From assembly GCA_031310005.1 (NCBI GenBank), contig CM062381.1, forward strand, positions 434,001-498,000: 64,000 nucleotides of DNA. The letters are read 5' to 3'. The notes beneath the pieces are model-generated. The model was given only the letters and a program-made list of their open reading frames with translations. It was not told the origin of the DNA and made no database searches. This document shows positions 48,245 to 58,798 of this stretch, in pieces. This DNA is from Dactylellina haptotyla (taxonomy: Eukaryota > Ascomycota > Orbiliomycetes > Orbiliales > Orbiliaceae). The position numbers were made by a program, and so were the translations under genes. Numbering within the stretch: position 1 is the stretch's first letter; each line of letters starts with the position of its first letter.

Positions 48245-50199
48245 TTATTCCGCTTTCGTCTTCTTCAACTTGCCCAACAAGCCTGCGATTTTACCTTTGA
48301 AATCGACTCGCTGCACCTCATCTACAGCTACAAACCGCCTCACCAATAGGTTGAAGATACTTCCAAACGCCAATGCCATGATCGTACTTGTGAAAATAAT
48401 AACGTTATATGGCATGCTGAAATCAGGTGTCGGCAGCGAGAGCAGCAGACTTGTAGTCCTGATGGATGTAGCCGGGACATGTTTACCATCTGAGCGGCGT
48501 CGGTGCGGCGGGACCGTGATTATTGCGGAACTATAACCCCCAATGTTAGTTTTCATAACGGAGTAATAAGAGAGAAAACATCGAGTGGAGATACTTACGC
48601 AACATCGAACCCTCTGTTGGCATCTGGCGGGTATTCGGTATACCTTAACACCGCCTTCTCAAAGTCATATGTCAAGATAACGACCGAATTCGGCGGGACG
48701 ATAACTTTAGCTTCCAACTGCGTCCCTCGCTTTCTATCCAGTGCGGGCCGGTAGTATAAGTCCGAGATGACGTGGTCATCGCCAGGGTCTCGTGGGGGTG
48801 GTAGCAATTCGGCTTTCAACGTGTGAAGGTACGGTTTCATGAACCACGGCAACGACTCGAGGTATACCACCTCGATGAAGTCTATGGCTGACGGGTTCCT
48901 CAGAACGGTCTTCACACCGCCGTGTTCCTGTCCGTGGCCTGTGAACGACCGTTCAGCGTAGAGCAGCGGTTCCTTGCGTAGCGGTATAGTAGGCGGCTCC
49001 TGTTTCGGAAGGGAGACGTCGAATTGTTGATTTTCCTGTAAGATATAGCAGCGCTTCCCGTTCGGCGAGGATGGTGCTTCTGTTGCCGCTTCTGTGGGCT
49101 GCACAAGGCGGTCTTTGGGAGCCGCGATGCAAACGTGCGGGCTAGGGGGGTGTCTGACGGCGAACGGACAGCTACCGGCGATGCTACGGCCGAAGAGGTC
49201 GGATAGCGACCAGGGGAGATCGAAGCTGTTGTCTAATGGATAGCAGTACTCGTTTGATGCGTACTCCTTTGTGGTATCGCAGACAAGCTCGTGTTGGTCT
49301 CTGGGGCGGGGTACAGGGCTGTCCTTTCGTTGGAGACTACGAGAGATGTCCAGAACCATATCAATGTTTTGCTGAATTTCGATATCACACTGACCATTGA
49401 TCGGTGAGCAGATGGGGCGTACATCTATCGACATGGATTGGAAGGATGCATCGAAGAGTTTGTGACCATCGAGAAGCGTGGAGATGCCAGATTTGCCTTT
49501 ACACGGGAGCAGCTTGAGGAACGGCGTGAGATTCTCAGTACACACCGGTTCCTTGGGGAGAGTACCGTGGAGAAGGAAGAGCCGAGAGCTGTTCGTAGTG
49601 GGATAGTCACCTGTCGGCGAGAAGGACATAACGGGTCGGATGGTACGGGTCGAATCGATGAAATTGAGGGAGGCACAGAACAGACCGGAAAGGGCGTTAT
49701 TGAGAGATGTCCACCGCGCTTCGGCTCTGATTAAGATACAAATATCAGTATTGTCCTGCAAAATGAAGGTTTATATGAAGGTATCGTACTCGATATCATC
49801 ATCAGCCTCTACCCAGGCCCATAGCTCGACACCAGTCCCGCCGGCATTCTGCCCATCGCCCGGCTGGGCACCCCACAATTCCGAGTCCCACCGTCCTAGC
49901 GCGAATCGAAGATGTAGTTCTCGCGTGTGAGTATACTGCAGTATCTGCCCTAAACTCCTCGGGAAGAGCTCGAATAGCTGCTTGTTGAACGTCTGGATCG
50001 GCCCATGACTTTGGAAGTTGAATGAGGCCAGCAGGAACTGGCCGGACAGGGGTTGTAGGAGGAGGTTCTCATCGTAGCTGTCCGCGGTCGTGCTACCGGC
50101 GAAGCAGAGGAGAAGTGTAATTGTCGTCAGGAGTCGCGAGAAGAGTGATAGCGGCGAGCGGGGCAGCCATTGGCGGCTGCGATGTGAAAAGGATATCAT
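48245..50199 (-). CDS. GPI16: GPI transamidase subunit Gpi16/PIG-T
   Basis: Three exons, 50199-49790, 49726-48599 and 48530-48245, give 607 residues. Introns are 63 and 68 nt and phases agree. A signal peptide (LLTTITLLLCFAGSTTA, up to about residue 40) precedes the lumenal domain, which begins with ENLLLQPLSGQFLLASFNF. The SLNNALSGLFCASLNFIDST segment just after the first junction, the Cys-rich IDVRPICSPINGQC region, HVCIAAP and the GDDHVISDLYYRP region are typical of the family. One TM segment near the C-terminus (IIFTSTIMALAFGSIFNLL, about 555-575) anchors it in the ER membrane. Gpi16 is a core part of the complex that attaches preassembled GPI anchors to proteins. It is convergent with the ZNF830-like gene. 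Confidence 0.93.
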
Positions 50200-50658
50200 G
50201 AGGAGCTCTCATCGCCAGCTTATCGCCAGCATGGTGTCGTCAATTTGAAGGTTGAAGTTGGGCGAATGGGCAGCTACGCGAAGACGTGCCCCTGACCAAC
50301 GCAGAAAATACAACAGACGTATTCCATCGGTACTATTTTCGAGGACCGATTTTGTTAACCCGAAACTAAGGCAAGGACTGAATATAATATTTTTGCTTGT
50401 GAAAAATAAATGATGTTATTAAAAAGATCCTATATGTATATGCTAAAGATATGATTCACTGATTGAATGCGAAATGAATTTTTATAAACGCCGATACACT
50501 CAAACGCCAGAAATGCAGCAGAAACCGAAAGAAAAATGCCAACCGAATGCCGTGAAATAGTAAAACTCCTCCGATAGGTCTATCCGAAACCATGGTATCA
50601 TAATCCAAATCCCAATTTTCTAATCATAATATCAGTTACTTTTAAGCCCGTCCCATCT
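50200..50658. other. Intergenic between GPI16 and CAX genes
   Basis: About 460 bases of AT-rich sequence holding the GPI16 promoter and CAX 3' UTR. No coding signal. Confidence 0.6.
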
Positions 50659-52373
50659 CTATTCACCGGGCTTGGTGCCTCCCTCGCCACCTTCCCCTAC
50701 TAGTCCTTCTCCAAAGTAGTGACGTCGCAGTTCAGGATCGTTGTATGCTGCCACGGCAATAACGTAGTACACCATGAGCAAGAACATGCCCTTGAGCCAA
50801 TTAGTCTTCCCGTCACGAACAAAGTTACCAACAACAAGAATGGCCAAAAGCAACGAGAGAGCGATGAAGAGCTCGAAGTTGAGATCCATTTCGTGTCCTA
50901 GACCCCAACCGACAAGCACAATGAGAGGAGCGACGAAGAGAGCAGTCTGGATAGAGCCACCGAGACAGTGAGAGAGAGCCAAGTCTAGCTGATCTACGTT
51001 TCGAATGTGTTAGCAATGTTCTATTAATAACAAATATCGTGTACAGAATGGTAACTTACTATCCCATGCTTGATTCAACGCTGTGAGATGTTCACCGAAT
51101 TTCTCGACAAGTGGAACCAAGATAAGACCCATGAACAGTTCAGGAAACCCTTGATCTTCGACCACAAACTCGATTTCTCGAACGAGAAAGTATGCGCAAA
51201 AGCAGACGAAGACCAATCCAAGAAGAGCAACAAAGATAGCTTCCAACACGGAAAGTTTCTCTCGGTATTGCTTTCGGCCAACGTAGATACTCTCAGCACG
51301 CTCAAGGACATGATGATATCCAGTGCTATGCGTGTGAAGTTGGAAAAACAGGAAGCTGCAACCGAAATTGAATCACGTTAGCCAAAGCCAGCTTGGTCTA
51401 ATTACGGTTACGAATATCTTACCAAAAGTAGGCAACGATCAAGCCAATACTAACGACCCTACTGACATAAAGGACTTTAAGATTGGCACCAGATTCGCTG
51501 ATGTCGATACGAGGATGAATCGTTTGGAAAAACAAACTCGGAGATACCATGCCAACAGCACTGACCAGCAATGCCGCACTGGAGATATCTCCGACATAGC
51601 TAGCAATTTTTTGCTCGCGGTACTGTGATTGTGTTAGTTGGTTTAATTAAATCTGTAGATCAGAACGTATTTGTAAACTCACAGCTATGCCTCCTGCCAA
51701 GAAGCAGGCACCGGTAACGAGGAGGAGATTCGCAAACATGGAACCGAGAAGTGCGGCGCGGACGACATCGTATTGTTTAAGATGTAGCAGGATAACGCAT
51801 ACTATGATTTCGACAATTGCACCGGTGAAGATTTCTAGAGCCGCGCCGATAGTCTGATAACAAAATATTAGTTAAACTGTAATGGGAGAATACTGTGTTA
51901 CGATTAAATGATTGCCTGCTTACCTTTGGTAGTCTATGTTGTAACTCTCCGCTTCCGAAAGATAGAAGATTGCCAGCTGGAATGATAGCGATGAAGTTGA
52001 AAATAAACACCGGTAAAGGGTTTGTTCGGCGTGCGTGATACCACAAGATAAGGCCAGCCGGGATAGCAGGCAGTAAGATATGTGTGAGAGAACTCAGTTT
52101 CGAAGTATGCCTTCCAGTAATCATGACCATTTTTATCGGGTTGAATCTGAACGGCGGAGGGATACCCTCTGCGATTTTTTGTGCGTGGTTTTCATGCGCC
52201 TTATGTTGCTTCGATCCCATACGCCAAAATCCGTTGTGATGATGCTCCTCTTCGTATTGTTCCCTTGGGAATTCAGTTTGTGTCGGAGAAATATCGCCAA
52301 CTGTTGACCGTCGCCAAGCTTTCTCGGGCGGCGTAACGCTCCCGGTCTCGACGTCCTCTCGGTCTTTCGACAT
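50659..52373 (-). CDS. Divergent CAX-type cation/proton exchanger
   Basis: Five exons: 52373-51924, 51853-51683, 51622-51423, 51355-51060 and 50993-50659; introns 60-70 nt, all in phase; 483 residues. About 80 polar residues with His-rich EEEHHH precede ten or so TM segments. The architecture is that of calcium/proton exchangers of the vacuole or other acidic compartments. The first repeat reads GELQHRLPKTIGAALEIFTGAIVEI and the second FGEHLTALNQAWDNQLDLALSHCLGGSIQTALF. Both keep the Glu residues (VE and GE) but replace the usual GNAVE/GNAAE text, so this is a divergent branch. A cytosolic stretch (about 270-320) with YHHVLERAES separates the two halves. The ion specificity (Ca2+ or other) is unknown. 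Confidence 0.85.
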
Positions 52374-54555
52374 CTTGATTTAGAATTTTTAGTAATAAAG
52401 AAAAAGGCTTTAAAAAAAGTCAAGAGACTTGGTAGAGAAAAAAAGAGAATGGTTTGATGCACAATCGTCTTGTCGAAAACTTGGCAACGTCGGGGCAGGT
52501 GGATTATATAAAATACATCCGCACACGCCTAGAGGGTAGTGTGATTGGCGTTTTGGAGGGGTTGTAATCGTGCAGATATTTGGCGAAGTAAGGGTTTGGC
52601 ATTGTCTTGTTTCCAATTTTTGCCATAGTGGGCGAGAGCAATGTTTGAACTGAGGGGGGTGTTTGCGGAGACCGGACGGTCGAATCGAGCTGTTCCGAAT
52701 TGGGGAGTTTAACCTGGATTCCTCACCGTTCCTAACTTTATGCATCCGGGCTACACATACGGCAATACAAAGGGATGGACATTAAACTTGTCAATCTCTT
52801 TCAAGCAAATTTTACGATGAGAGGGGAGGCATCGAAATTATTCTGGAAGCCTAATTTTTCCAAGAGCGAGGGCCAAGAGAGATAGTCGACGTCAGTGAAA
52901 GCTTCGAAAGCTTGTCTTCCAGACCCCTGGGAACGCCTTTTCTGTGCTAGTAGTTACACAAACGATAGTCGGGAAACAGTTTGGAACGATACCAACAAAA
53001 AACAAGCCTTGGGTTGAAACCGGGGCACAGTCTTGGCCTGCGGCGAACCTTGAAACGCCATCATCGGAAGAACGGCAACGCTCTATTCAATCCAACAGTC
53101 TACCACGGGCTGCTTCCCTCGCCTGAAGGGATGAACCAAAGACCGAAATCATTTCATGCAGATAACCCCCCCAGGGCTGTTATCACGCCAAGATTACGTG
53201 TCCTCCGTTTCGAGGAATTTCTAAAAATGGTAGTGCGTTTTAAAGTTAAGGATGAGGAGCCGATATCCGAACGGATAGTGGGAGAGAACTAGACACCTCG
53301 CCCGTCAGGCGGCTCAAAGGATGAGAAAGAAGATATAAAAATTGTTCTGCCTTCCCTGTGCACCTAGCCTTGAGAAACCCTCTCGTAAACGAAATAATTT
53401 GAGGATCATACTATGCCTGTAAATGGGTCATGCCATTGACCTGTTCGAGACCCTTGGAACACCGCTAACTCCACGAGTTTAATTCTTGCTGGATTTGTGA
53501 TACGTGAACAACACGCAAAATACCACGGGCAGGCCATACGAGACAAATGCTTAATGCGATGAATATCAGGCTTCTTAGGCGGCCGCTTCGATGCCGTCTT
53601 ACCGTAAAGCTCAAAAAGCTTGATATTCTCAGAATTCATTACCGTTCTGGGTACTGTTAAGAGAGTTTTAACCTCTAGGTTCCTGCGCTTTGCTCTTTCA
53701 ACCCTCTTCTGATAGATCTGGCCCTTCTACTACATTGGCCTCGACCTAGATCCGTCCATACCAGCATAGTAACTAATTTCCCGACCTGCTGATCACTTTT
53801 CGAACAAGGCTTTTTTATTTTTTATCTCCCTTGGCCCGAGATTTCCGATTGCCCAGATCTACTAATAACTCCGAGAAGCTTGATGTGTCCATGCTTTACC
53901 TAGCGAATATAACCCAATCGCATACCCCATTCTTCTGATAAGACAACACATAGCTACTTGACTCGAGTATGCATAGCGCTATATAGCTATTAGGCTGTAT
54001 TCAATAGAATTTTGAAGCCCATCGTATTTGTGTTAAGTGTGCATGTGACTCAACTGGTTGCAGGATAACTTGAAGTTCGTAAATATTTGGTTGTAAAATC
54101 TCAAAGTGTGTACACGTAAGTTCCGTGTTCCGAAGGCAGTGATTCTTCGTCAGGCAATAAGTCTAGTAAGGGTAGGGTTAGGTTTTGATTATTCTAGAAT
54201 ATGCTCCCGTAACTAGAGTGTCGTCATAGAGGGACAATAGATGGATCAAAACAGGGTTAGCTCGATACTCGCAGTTTCATGTTTGAAGGGGTGTGGGTGT
54301 GTATTCATCGTACTACATCACAGCTTTGATAAGTCTTTTCAAACAATTCACGTCTAATCGCCATCCGAAATCTCTTCAGTACCCTTGTTTCATATAGTTT
54401 ATTCTCTAATACGTTGTGTAAACATGGGAACTCGTATTACTGGGTGTTACTATAACTGAGTAATATATATATTTACACCGAAGCAAAAAGCACACGACAC
54501 AAGGGCCGTTATTTGCATGCGCAGTATAGACTATCGATAAGTTGTGGCCTAGTCC
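52374..54555. other. 2.2 kb without a recognisable gene
   Basis: CAX 5' UTR/promoter, then anonymous sequence. A 103-codon plus frame at 52981-53292 and a 78-codon minus frame at 53406-53639 (basic, KRPPKKPDIHRIKH) show no domain. AT-rich from 53900 to 54500. Confidence 0.5.
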
Positions 54556-56010
54556 TTAACCTTCATTCTCAGTCTCAATCTGGCTCTCAGATTGTTCGGG
54601 TAGTGCTTGATTCTGGTCAGTGCCTTGAATAATATTCATACTTGGATTCCCTCCAGCCCTCGGGATGGCCTGTCCGTTCTTACCCACCGCAAACGGTGGC
54701 CGTGACCAGCTCAGTGGAGGCTCGCCACGATACTCATAGGGTATCTTTTGCTCCCAAGCAGCTCCGAGTGGTCCTGGCGGTGGCCCTAGAACGTTTGAAA
54801 CAGCATCCGCTAAGTGGAAACTCGCTGATCCCCAGCAGTTAAACCACTTCACCAGCCTTTCGAAAAGCTCTATAAATCTGAGATTTCCATTTCCGGTGTA
54901 ATCCCAATCTGCAACAAGCTCGTCAAAAGCTGGGTTGTCCATCCAGTCCTCCACATCTAGGATTATAATCCGCGTATGGGAAGCTTCTACCTGTGCTCTT
55001 CTGGCAACGTCCAACCAATATCGAACAAAATCATGTCGTCCGTTAGATTGGTAAACGGCCGTCGTTGGCCTAGCATTCTGCGACCCAGGTCTAGCATATA
55101 GGAACTTAGCCCTCTCAATCTGAGCTCCTAGTGCGCCCACATTAGACGATGGATTTGAGCGACCTGAATAAAGTCCTATAAGCCTATCTACAACCTCTCC
55201 TATCAACAACCAGTCTCGCCGAGCATGAGTGACTGTGTTGACAATATTACTCAATAGGTCGGCGATAGTTTCCAGATCTTCCATCTCGCTACAACTCCAC
55301 CGATTGAGCTCCAATTGCGTTTCCGGATCGTACGAAGGTCTAGGCGCATAGGCATTCCCATCATTTGAGTTGCTATCATCAGATACTGACGATTCTGATG
55401 ACTGCCCCGATTCTTCTTGGATTTTCATGGCTAACTCTGGATTCTGTGGATCTTGAGGCAGAACCGTTCCCACGTCCTGACGAGCCATATCGGGATAGCC
55501 ACCTTCTTTGTGCGACTTTGAATATCTTCCCTTCCAGCCTGGTTCCTGAAAACCTGGGCCCCTGGCACTCTTGGATATTCTGGGTACCCTCTCGGGGCAC
55601 GTGGCCAGCAACCGCTGTCTTGTGTACCATCGAGAACTATCGAAACTATCAAGAGCATAGGTAAGGGCGTCGACGATATAGCTTAGCGACCTATGGTAAT
55701 TCGCTGGGCTGATGACGTTATCTCCTTGCCCGCCTATTGGGCAACGATTTTTCCTGATATCTTTGAACTGATCAATAATTTTTGCGGTGTGTGACAGGAC
55801 CTGGAACTCGTGCTGGATATAGTCGAGCCAATTTGAAAACGGGACTGCCACCGCTACTGCCTCGGATGATTGAAAATTTACAAAAAGGGAGAACAATAGT
55901 GGGAAGACTGCAAATATACGGCTAGCCGTGTAATGAGACCAAAGGAGCATCATACTTAATAGCGTTGTAGTATTTGCCTTTGTAGCACCATGTATTTTCG
56001 CTGGGTTCAT
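54556..56010 (-). CDS. Putative secreted protein, tandem family member A
   Basis: Intronless frame of 484 residues from the first ATG at 56010. An ATG at 55953 would give a more standard signal peptide (465 residues), with a hydrophobic core RIFAVFPLLFSLFVNF and cleavage after a small residue. Shared features with the two downstream paralogues: a Tyr/Trp-rich start (NWLDYIQHEF), CPIG (Cys at residue 90) followed by a YHRSLSYIVDAL helix, a late WDYTGNGN in place of WKDPG, and the conserved C-terminal WFNCW with NVLGPPPGPL. This member has a unique Ser/Asp-rich low-complexity insertion in the middle (SSESSVSDDSNSNDG). No known enzyme motif is seen. Being secreted and lineage-specific, it may act outside the cell, for example as an effector, but this is inference. 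Confidence 0.72.
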   Translation of the reverse strand: MNPAKIHGATKANTTTLLSMMLLWSHYTASRIFAVFPLLFSLFVNFQSSEAVAVAVPFSNWLDYIQHEFQVLSHTAKIIDQFKDIRKNRCPIGGQGDNVISPANYHRSLSYIVDALTYALDSFDSSRWYTRQRLLATCPERVPRISKSARGPGFQEPGWKGRYSKSHKEGGYPDMARQDVGTVLPQDPQNPELAMKIQEESGQSSESSVSDDSNSNDGNAYAPRPSYDPETQLELNRWSCSEMEDLETIADLLSNIVNTVTHARRDWLLIGEVVDRLIGLYSGRSNPSSNVGALGAQIERAKFLYARPGSQNARPTTAVYQSNGRHDFVRYWLDVARRAQVEASHTRIIILDVEDWMDNPAFDELVADWDYTGNGNLRFIELFERLVKWFNCWGSASFHLADAVSNVLGPPPGPLGAAWEQKIPYEYRGEPPLSWSRPPFAVGKNGQAIPRAGGNPSMNIIQGTDQNQALPEQSESQIETENEG

Positions 56011-56270
56011 ACCATAACAGCGAAACCCTTCGTTAGGCGTAACCCGGCACAATTTCCATGGACATAGATGAACAACATTGTGTCTTAAAATTAATTCGCT
56101 CAAGCGGTAATCTATTTTGCGACAATATTTAAGGATTATTTCGAAGTTTAAATGCCTAGCTGAAGCTTGTAGTGGCTATTATACGAACAGAAGCACCAGA
56201 GATAGTGCGAATGTTCTGTCAAAATTTGATTCAGATCCTCGATAGAATTAATTTCGAGTCCAAACTATTG

Positions 56271-57602
56271 CTATCTGCCAGAATTTCTAGTAAAAAAAGA
56301 TTTCCAAAATTTCCAGTCCCTCCATCTAGGTTTTGGGGTTGGTGGATTATTTTGACGGTTACCAGCCACATTATTCCAAGTTTCAGGGATCCGTTTTGGC
56401 TTCATTCTCCCTCGCGGTCTCTCTGTTCGCAAGGGAGTCACTACTGGAAGTGATACTGGATTCTGCGGGATCTGTTGTTCCCACTGTGACACTGCCGTCC
56501 TAGCTGCTGCTAATTCAGCCTGTAACCGCTCATGTTCTTGTCTCGTTACCAGAAACGCCGCCCGCAAAGCCGCATGCTGAGCTAGTACCATCTTTTGCTC
56601 CTCCTCAAGTTTTAGTTCGGCTGATTTTATCTCATCCATAATATCCTTGTGATCTCTCGGGTTTTTTGAATAGAAGGTTGGAGGCCCAGGATATGGCAGC
56701 GGCCCGAGGGTATTCGTTGTCCAGCCGATTGCATTCTTTAGTCCTCTGCTCCAACAATCGAACCAGAAGTGGTATCGTAAGAATACAATCTGGAACGAAA
56801 GTTGACTTTGGACATGAGTGTTACCATACCCGATACGCCCCGGGTCTTTCCAATCTGTGAGGAGCTGAGTTGCTGCCGGGGTATCCAGAAAATCTCGTGC
56901 CCACTTCCTCATTCCATCCGCCCAGTTCGAATATGTTTTAATTTCTTCCCAGATATTGCTCCATTTGTCAATGAATATCTGCTTCCCCAGTGCAGGTATC
57001 TTTATCAAATCGTTCTCCAGGTCGACGTGGGCAGAATAGATGCTGTAGGCTAGGTTCATTAGATTTGTATTCGGTGGTGTACCCAACGGGTATCTGTAGC
57101 CTGGTTGTCTCTCAATCTCGACTTTCCAGGGCCCGAAGGCCTCAGGAACAATCGATTCGCCCGCAACCGTCTTTGAGAGTGTGAAAGCTACATGTTTTGC
57201 ATCTTCAACAGTCTCAAATCCGAATCTTTCAAGTTCTGCTTTCCCTTCCGGGGTGTCCTGGACCATTAAATTCAGTGCAACTTGGAATTTTGCATTTCCA
57301 GCGGCAATAATACTCGCAAGATACCTAGCAGAATTATTGTAGATTTCTGGAGGGTCATCTATATTTCCTAAGGGGCAATCCTTATTAACGACATCGTGTA
57401 GCTTATCGAACTGCAATCCAAGAGAATAGATTACCACCCTCTCTTGCTGAAAATGTTGGGTAAAATATGGGTTCAGTGGAAGTATGCTTTCTTGCGGTGG
57501 TGGCTCTTTTGGTAACTCTGGGTCAGGCGCATACACGCCCGCGAGGTATACGAATAACCAGAGAAATAGGTACAGAATAAAATTCGATATTGCCGTTCCC
57601 AT
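56271..57602 (-). CDS. Putative secreted protein, tandem family member B
   Basis: Intronless frame of 443 residues from the ATG at 57602; the frame continues 24 bases upstream without an ATG. A classic signal peptide (ISNFILYLFLWLFVYLAGVYA) is followed by a Pro-rich segment. It then shows CPLG (Cys at about 81), a Tyr-Asn-Ser helix, FIDKWSNIWEEI, LLTDWKDPG and FWFDCW ending in NTLGPLPYPGPP. These positions correspond to member C (CPVG, FLEKWREVY, LEGWKDPG, WFQCW, NLLNPVPQPG). It has a C-terminal extension with a coiled-coil (KLEEEQKMVLAQHAALRAAF) and a basic Pro/Arg tail, absent from C. No family known to me matches. It lies 260 bases from member A. Confidence 0.75.
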   Translation of the reverse strand: MGTAISNFILYLFLWLFVYLAGVYAPDPELPKEPPPQESILPLNPYFTQHFQQERVVIYSLGLQFDKLHDVVNKDCPLGNIDDPPEIYNNSARYLASIIAAGNAKFQVALNLMVQDTPEGKAELERFGFETVEDAKHVAFTLSKTVAGESIVPEAFGPWKVEIERQPGYRYPLGTPPNTNLMNLAYSIYSAHVDLENDLIKIPALGKQIFIDKWSNIWEEIKTYSNWADGMRKWARDFLDTPAATQLLTDWKDPGRIGYGNTHVQSQLSFQIVFLRYHFWFDCWSRGLKNAIGWTTNTLGPLPYPGPPTFYSKNPRDHKDIMDEIKSAELKLEEEQKMVLAQHAALRAAFLVTRQEHERLQAELAAARTAVSQWEQQIPQNPVSLPVVTPLRTERPRGRMKPKRIPETWNNVAGNRQNNPPTPKPRWRDWKFWKSFFTRNSGR

Positions 57603-57844
57603 AGTGAGTAATCTGATAACATACAAGAAACAATAGCAGGTTTATAGTTGCCGATCGTAAGATGAGCGCATGGGTCTCCTTCGAGTCCTTGCGACTGTAA
57701 TTTGAGTGTGTATAGGTTCTATAGCACTGGCGAATTTTTCATGATAGCAAAAATTAAAATTGGTGTCTTGCTAGTGAATTCGTGATGTGCGACAAATGAG
57801 CAGAGTTTGAGAGATATATTCGCCCTGCATTCGATCGAAAAGAT

Positions 57845-58798
57845 TTAAATATCGTTTTCCTGGGACTGTATAGTCCACATGGGCTTGCCCGGTTGTGGAA
57901 CCGGGTTTAGTAGATTCGCCGTGTAATCGATCATATCGAACATAGGATACTGCCAGCATTGGAACCACTTTCTGATTCGATACCAAAGAATTGAATATGA
58001 AAATGGGTCGTAAGTAGTTTGATTTTCACCAATCGAACTCCCAGGGTCTTTCCAGCCCTCCAGCAGATCTGTCGCGGCATTACTGTTCATATAGGTAAAT
58101 ACGAATGTTTCAGCTCTTTTGGCAAACTTTACATCTGCTGTAATAGCCCTGTACACCTCGCGCCACTTTTCAAGGAATTTCGCCGCCCCATCTTTAGGGA
58201 TTGTAACGGTTCTGGCCCCTCTGTTCTCTTTGGCAGAGTTGACTGCGAGACTCAGAAGTAGGAGATTCCGACCGGGTGAATTCATACTCGGGAAGCTTCT
58301 GCCAGGTATATCGCCAATCATGTCTCCATATCGATGGTATCTAGTGAGCGCCTTTGAAATATAACCCCGGGCATGCGATATAACGTCAAGTACCTCGGTG
58401 GCGTTTTCGGTGGTATTGAATTTGAATCTGGTTAGCTCAGTTTGCGCTTCCCGGGTAGCCTCCGTCATCGTTTTGTATGCACTTTCAAATCGCACTTGCG
58501 CTTGATCAAGGGCATCGAATAGATAATTGAGTGATCTTTTATAGCCGTCAGGAGAGGTGTACTTCAACAACTCGCCAACCGGACACTCCTGGTCTCTTTT
58601 CGTATGGAGCCAATCGACAGCTTCGGCGATCCAGCGGATATGTTTTCCATTCTGGGAGATATAATCGGCCCAATACGGTGACATGGCAAATGTTCTAGTT
58701 TCCGATTCTGCTGATTGTATCCCAATCGGCGCGTACACCCTAGTTACGTACAAGGATATTAGGGAACCGAGGAGGTTAAATGAATTACATCGTCGCAT
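57845..58798 (-). CDS. Putative secreted protein, tandem family member C
   Basis: Intronless frame of 317 residues, the shortest and most compact of the three paralogues. The N-terminal SFNLLGSLISLYVTRVYAP is a plausible signal peptide and shares the VYAP ending with member B. The domain starts at SPYWADYISQNGKHIRW and contains CPVG (Cys at about 74), the helix YKRSLNYLFDALDQAQVRF, TNLRFKF-like TRFKFNTTENA, AATDLLEGWKDPG, and the C-terminal WFQCWQYPMFDMID with NLLNPVPQPG. Two cysteine positions (CPxG and WFxCW) are shared by all three members and might pair. There is no known domain, TM helix or catalytic motif. This copy defines the minimal domain of the family. Confidence 0.75.
   Translation of the reverse strand: MRRCNSFNLLGSLISLYVTRVYAPIGIQSAESETRTFAMSPYWADYISQNGKHIRWIAEAVDWLHTKRDQECPVGELLKYTSPDGYKRSLNYLFDALDQAQVRFESAYKTMTEATREAQTELTRFKFNTTENATEVLDVISHARGYISKALTRYHRYGDMIGDIPGRSFPSMNSPGRNLLLLSLAVNSAKENRGARTVTIPKDGAAKFLEKWREVYRAITADVKFAKRAETFVFTYMNSNAATDLLEGWKDPGSSIGENQTTYDPFSYSILWYRIRKWFQCWQYPMFDMIDYTANLLNPVPQPGKPMWTIQSQENDI

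Noticed and set aside
53406-53639. 78-codon minus frame with a basic KRPPKKPDIHRIKH segment
   Set aside because: Does not match the neighbouring secreted family or a complete zinc finger; no clear start context or exons.
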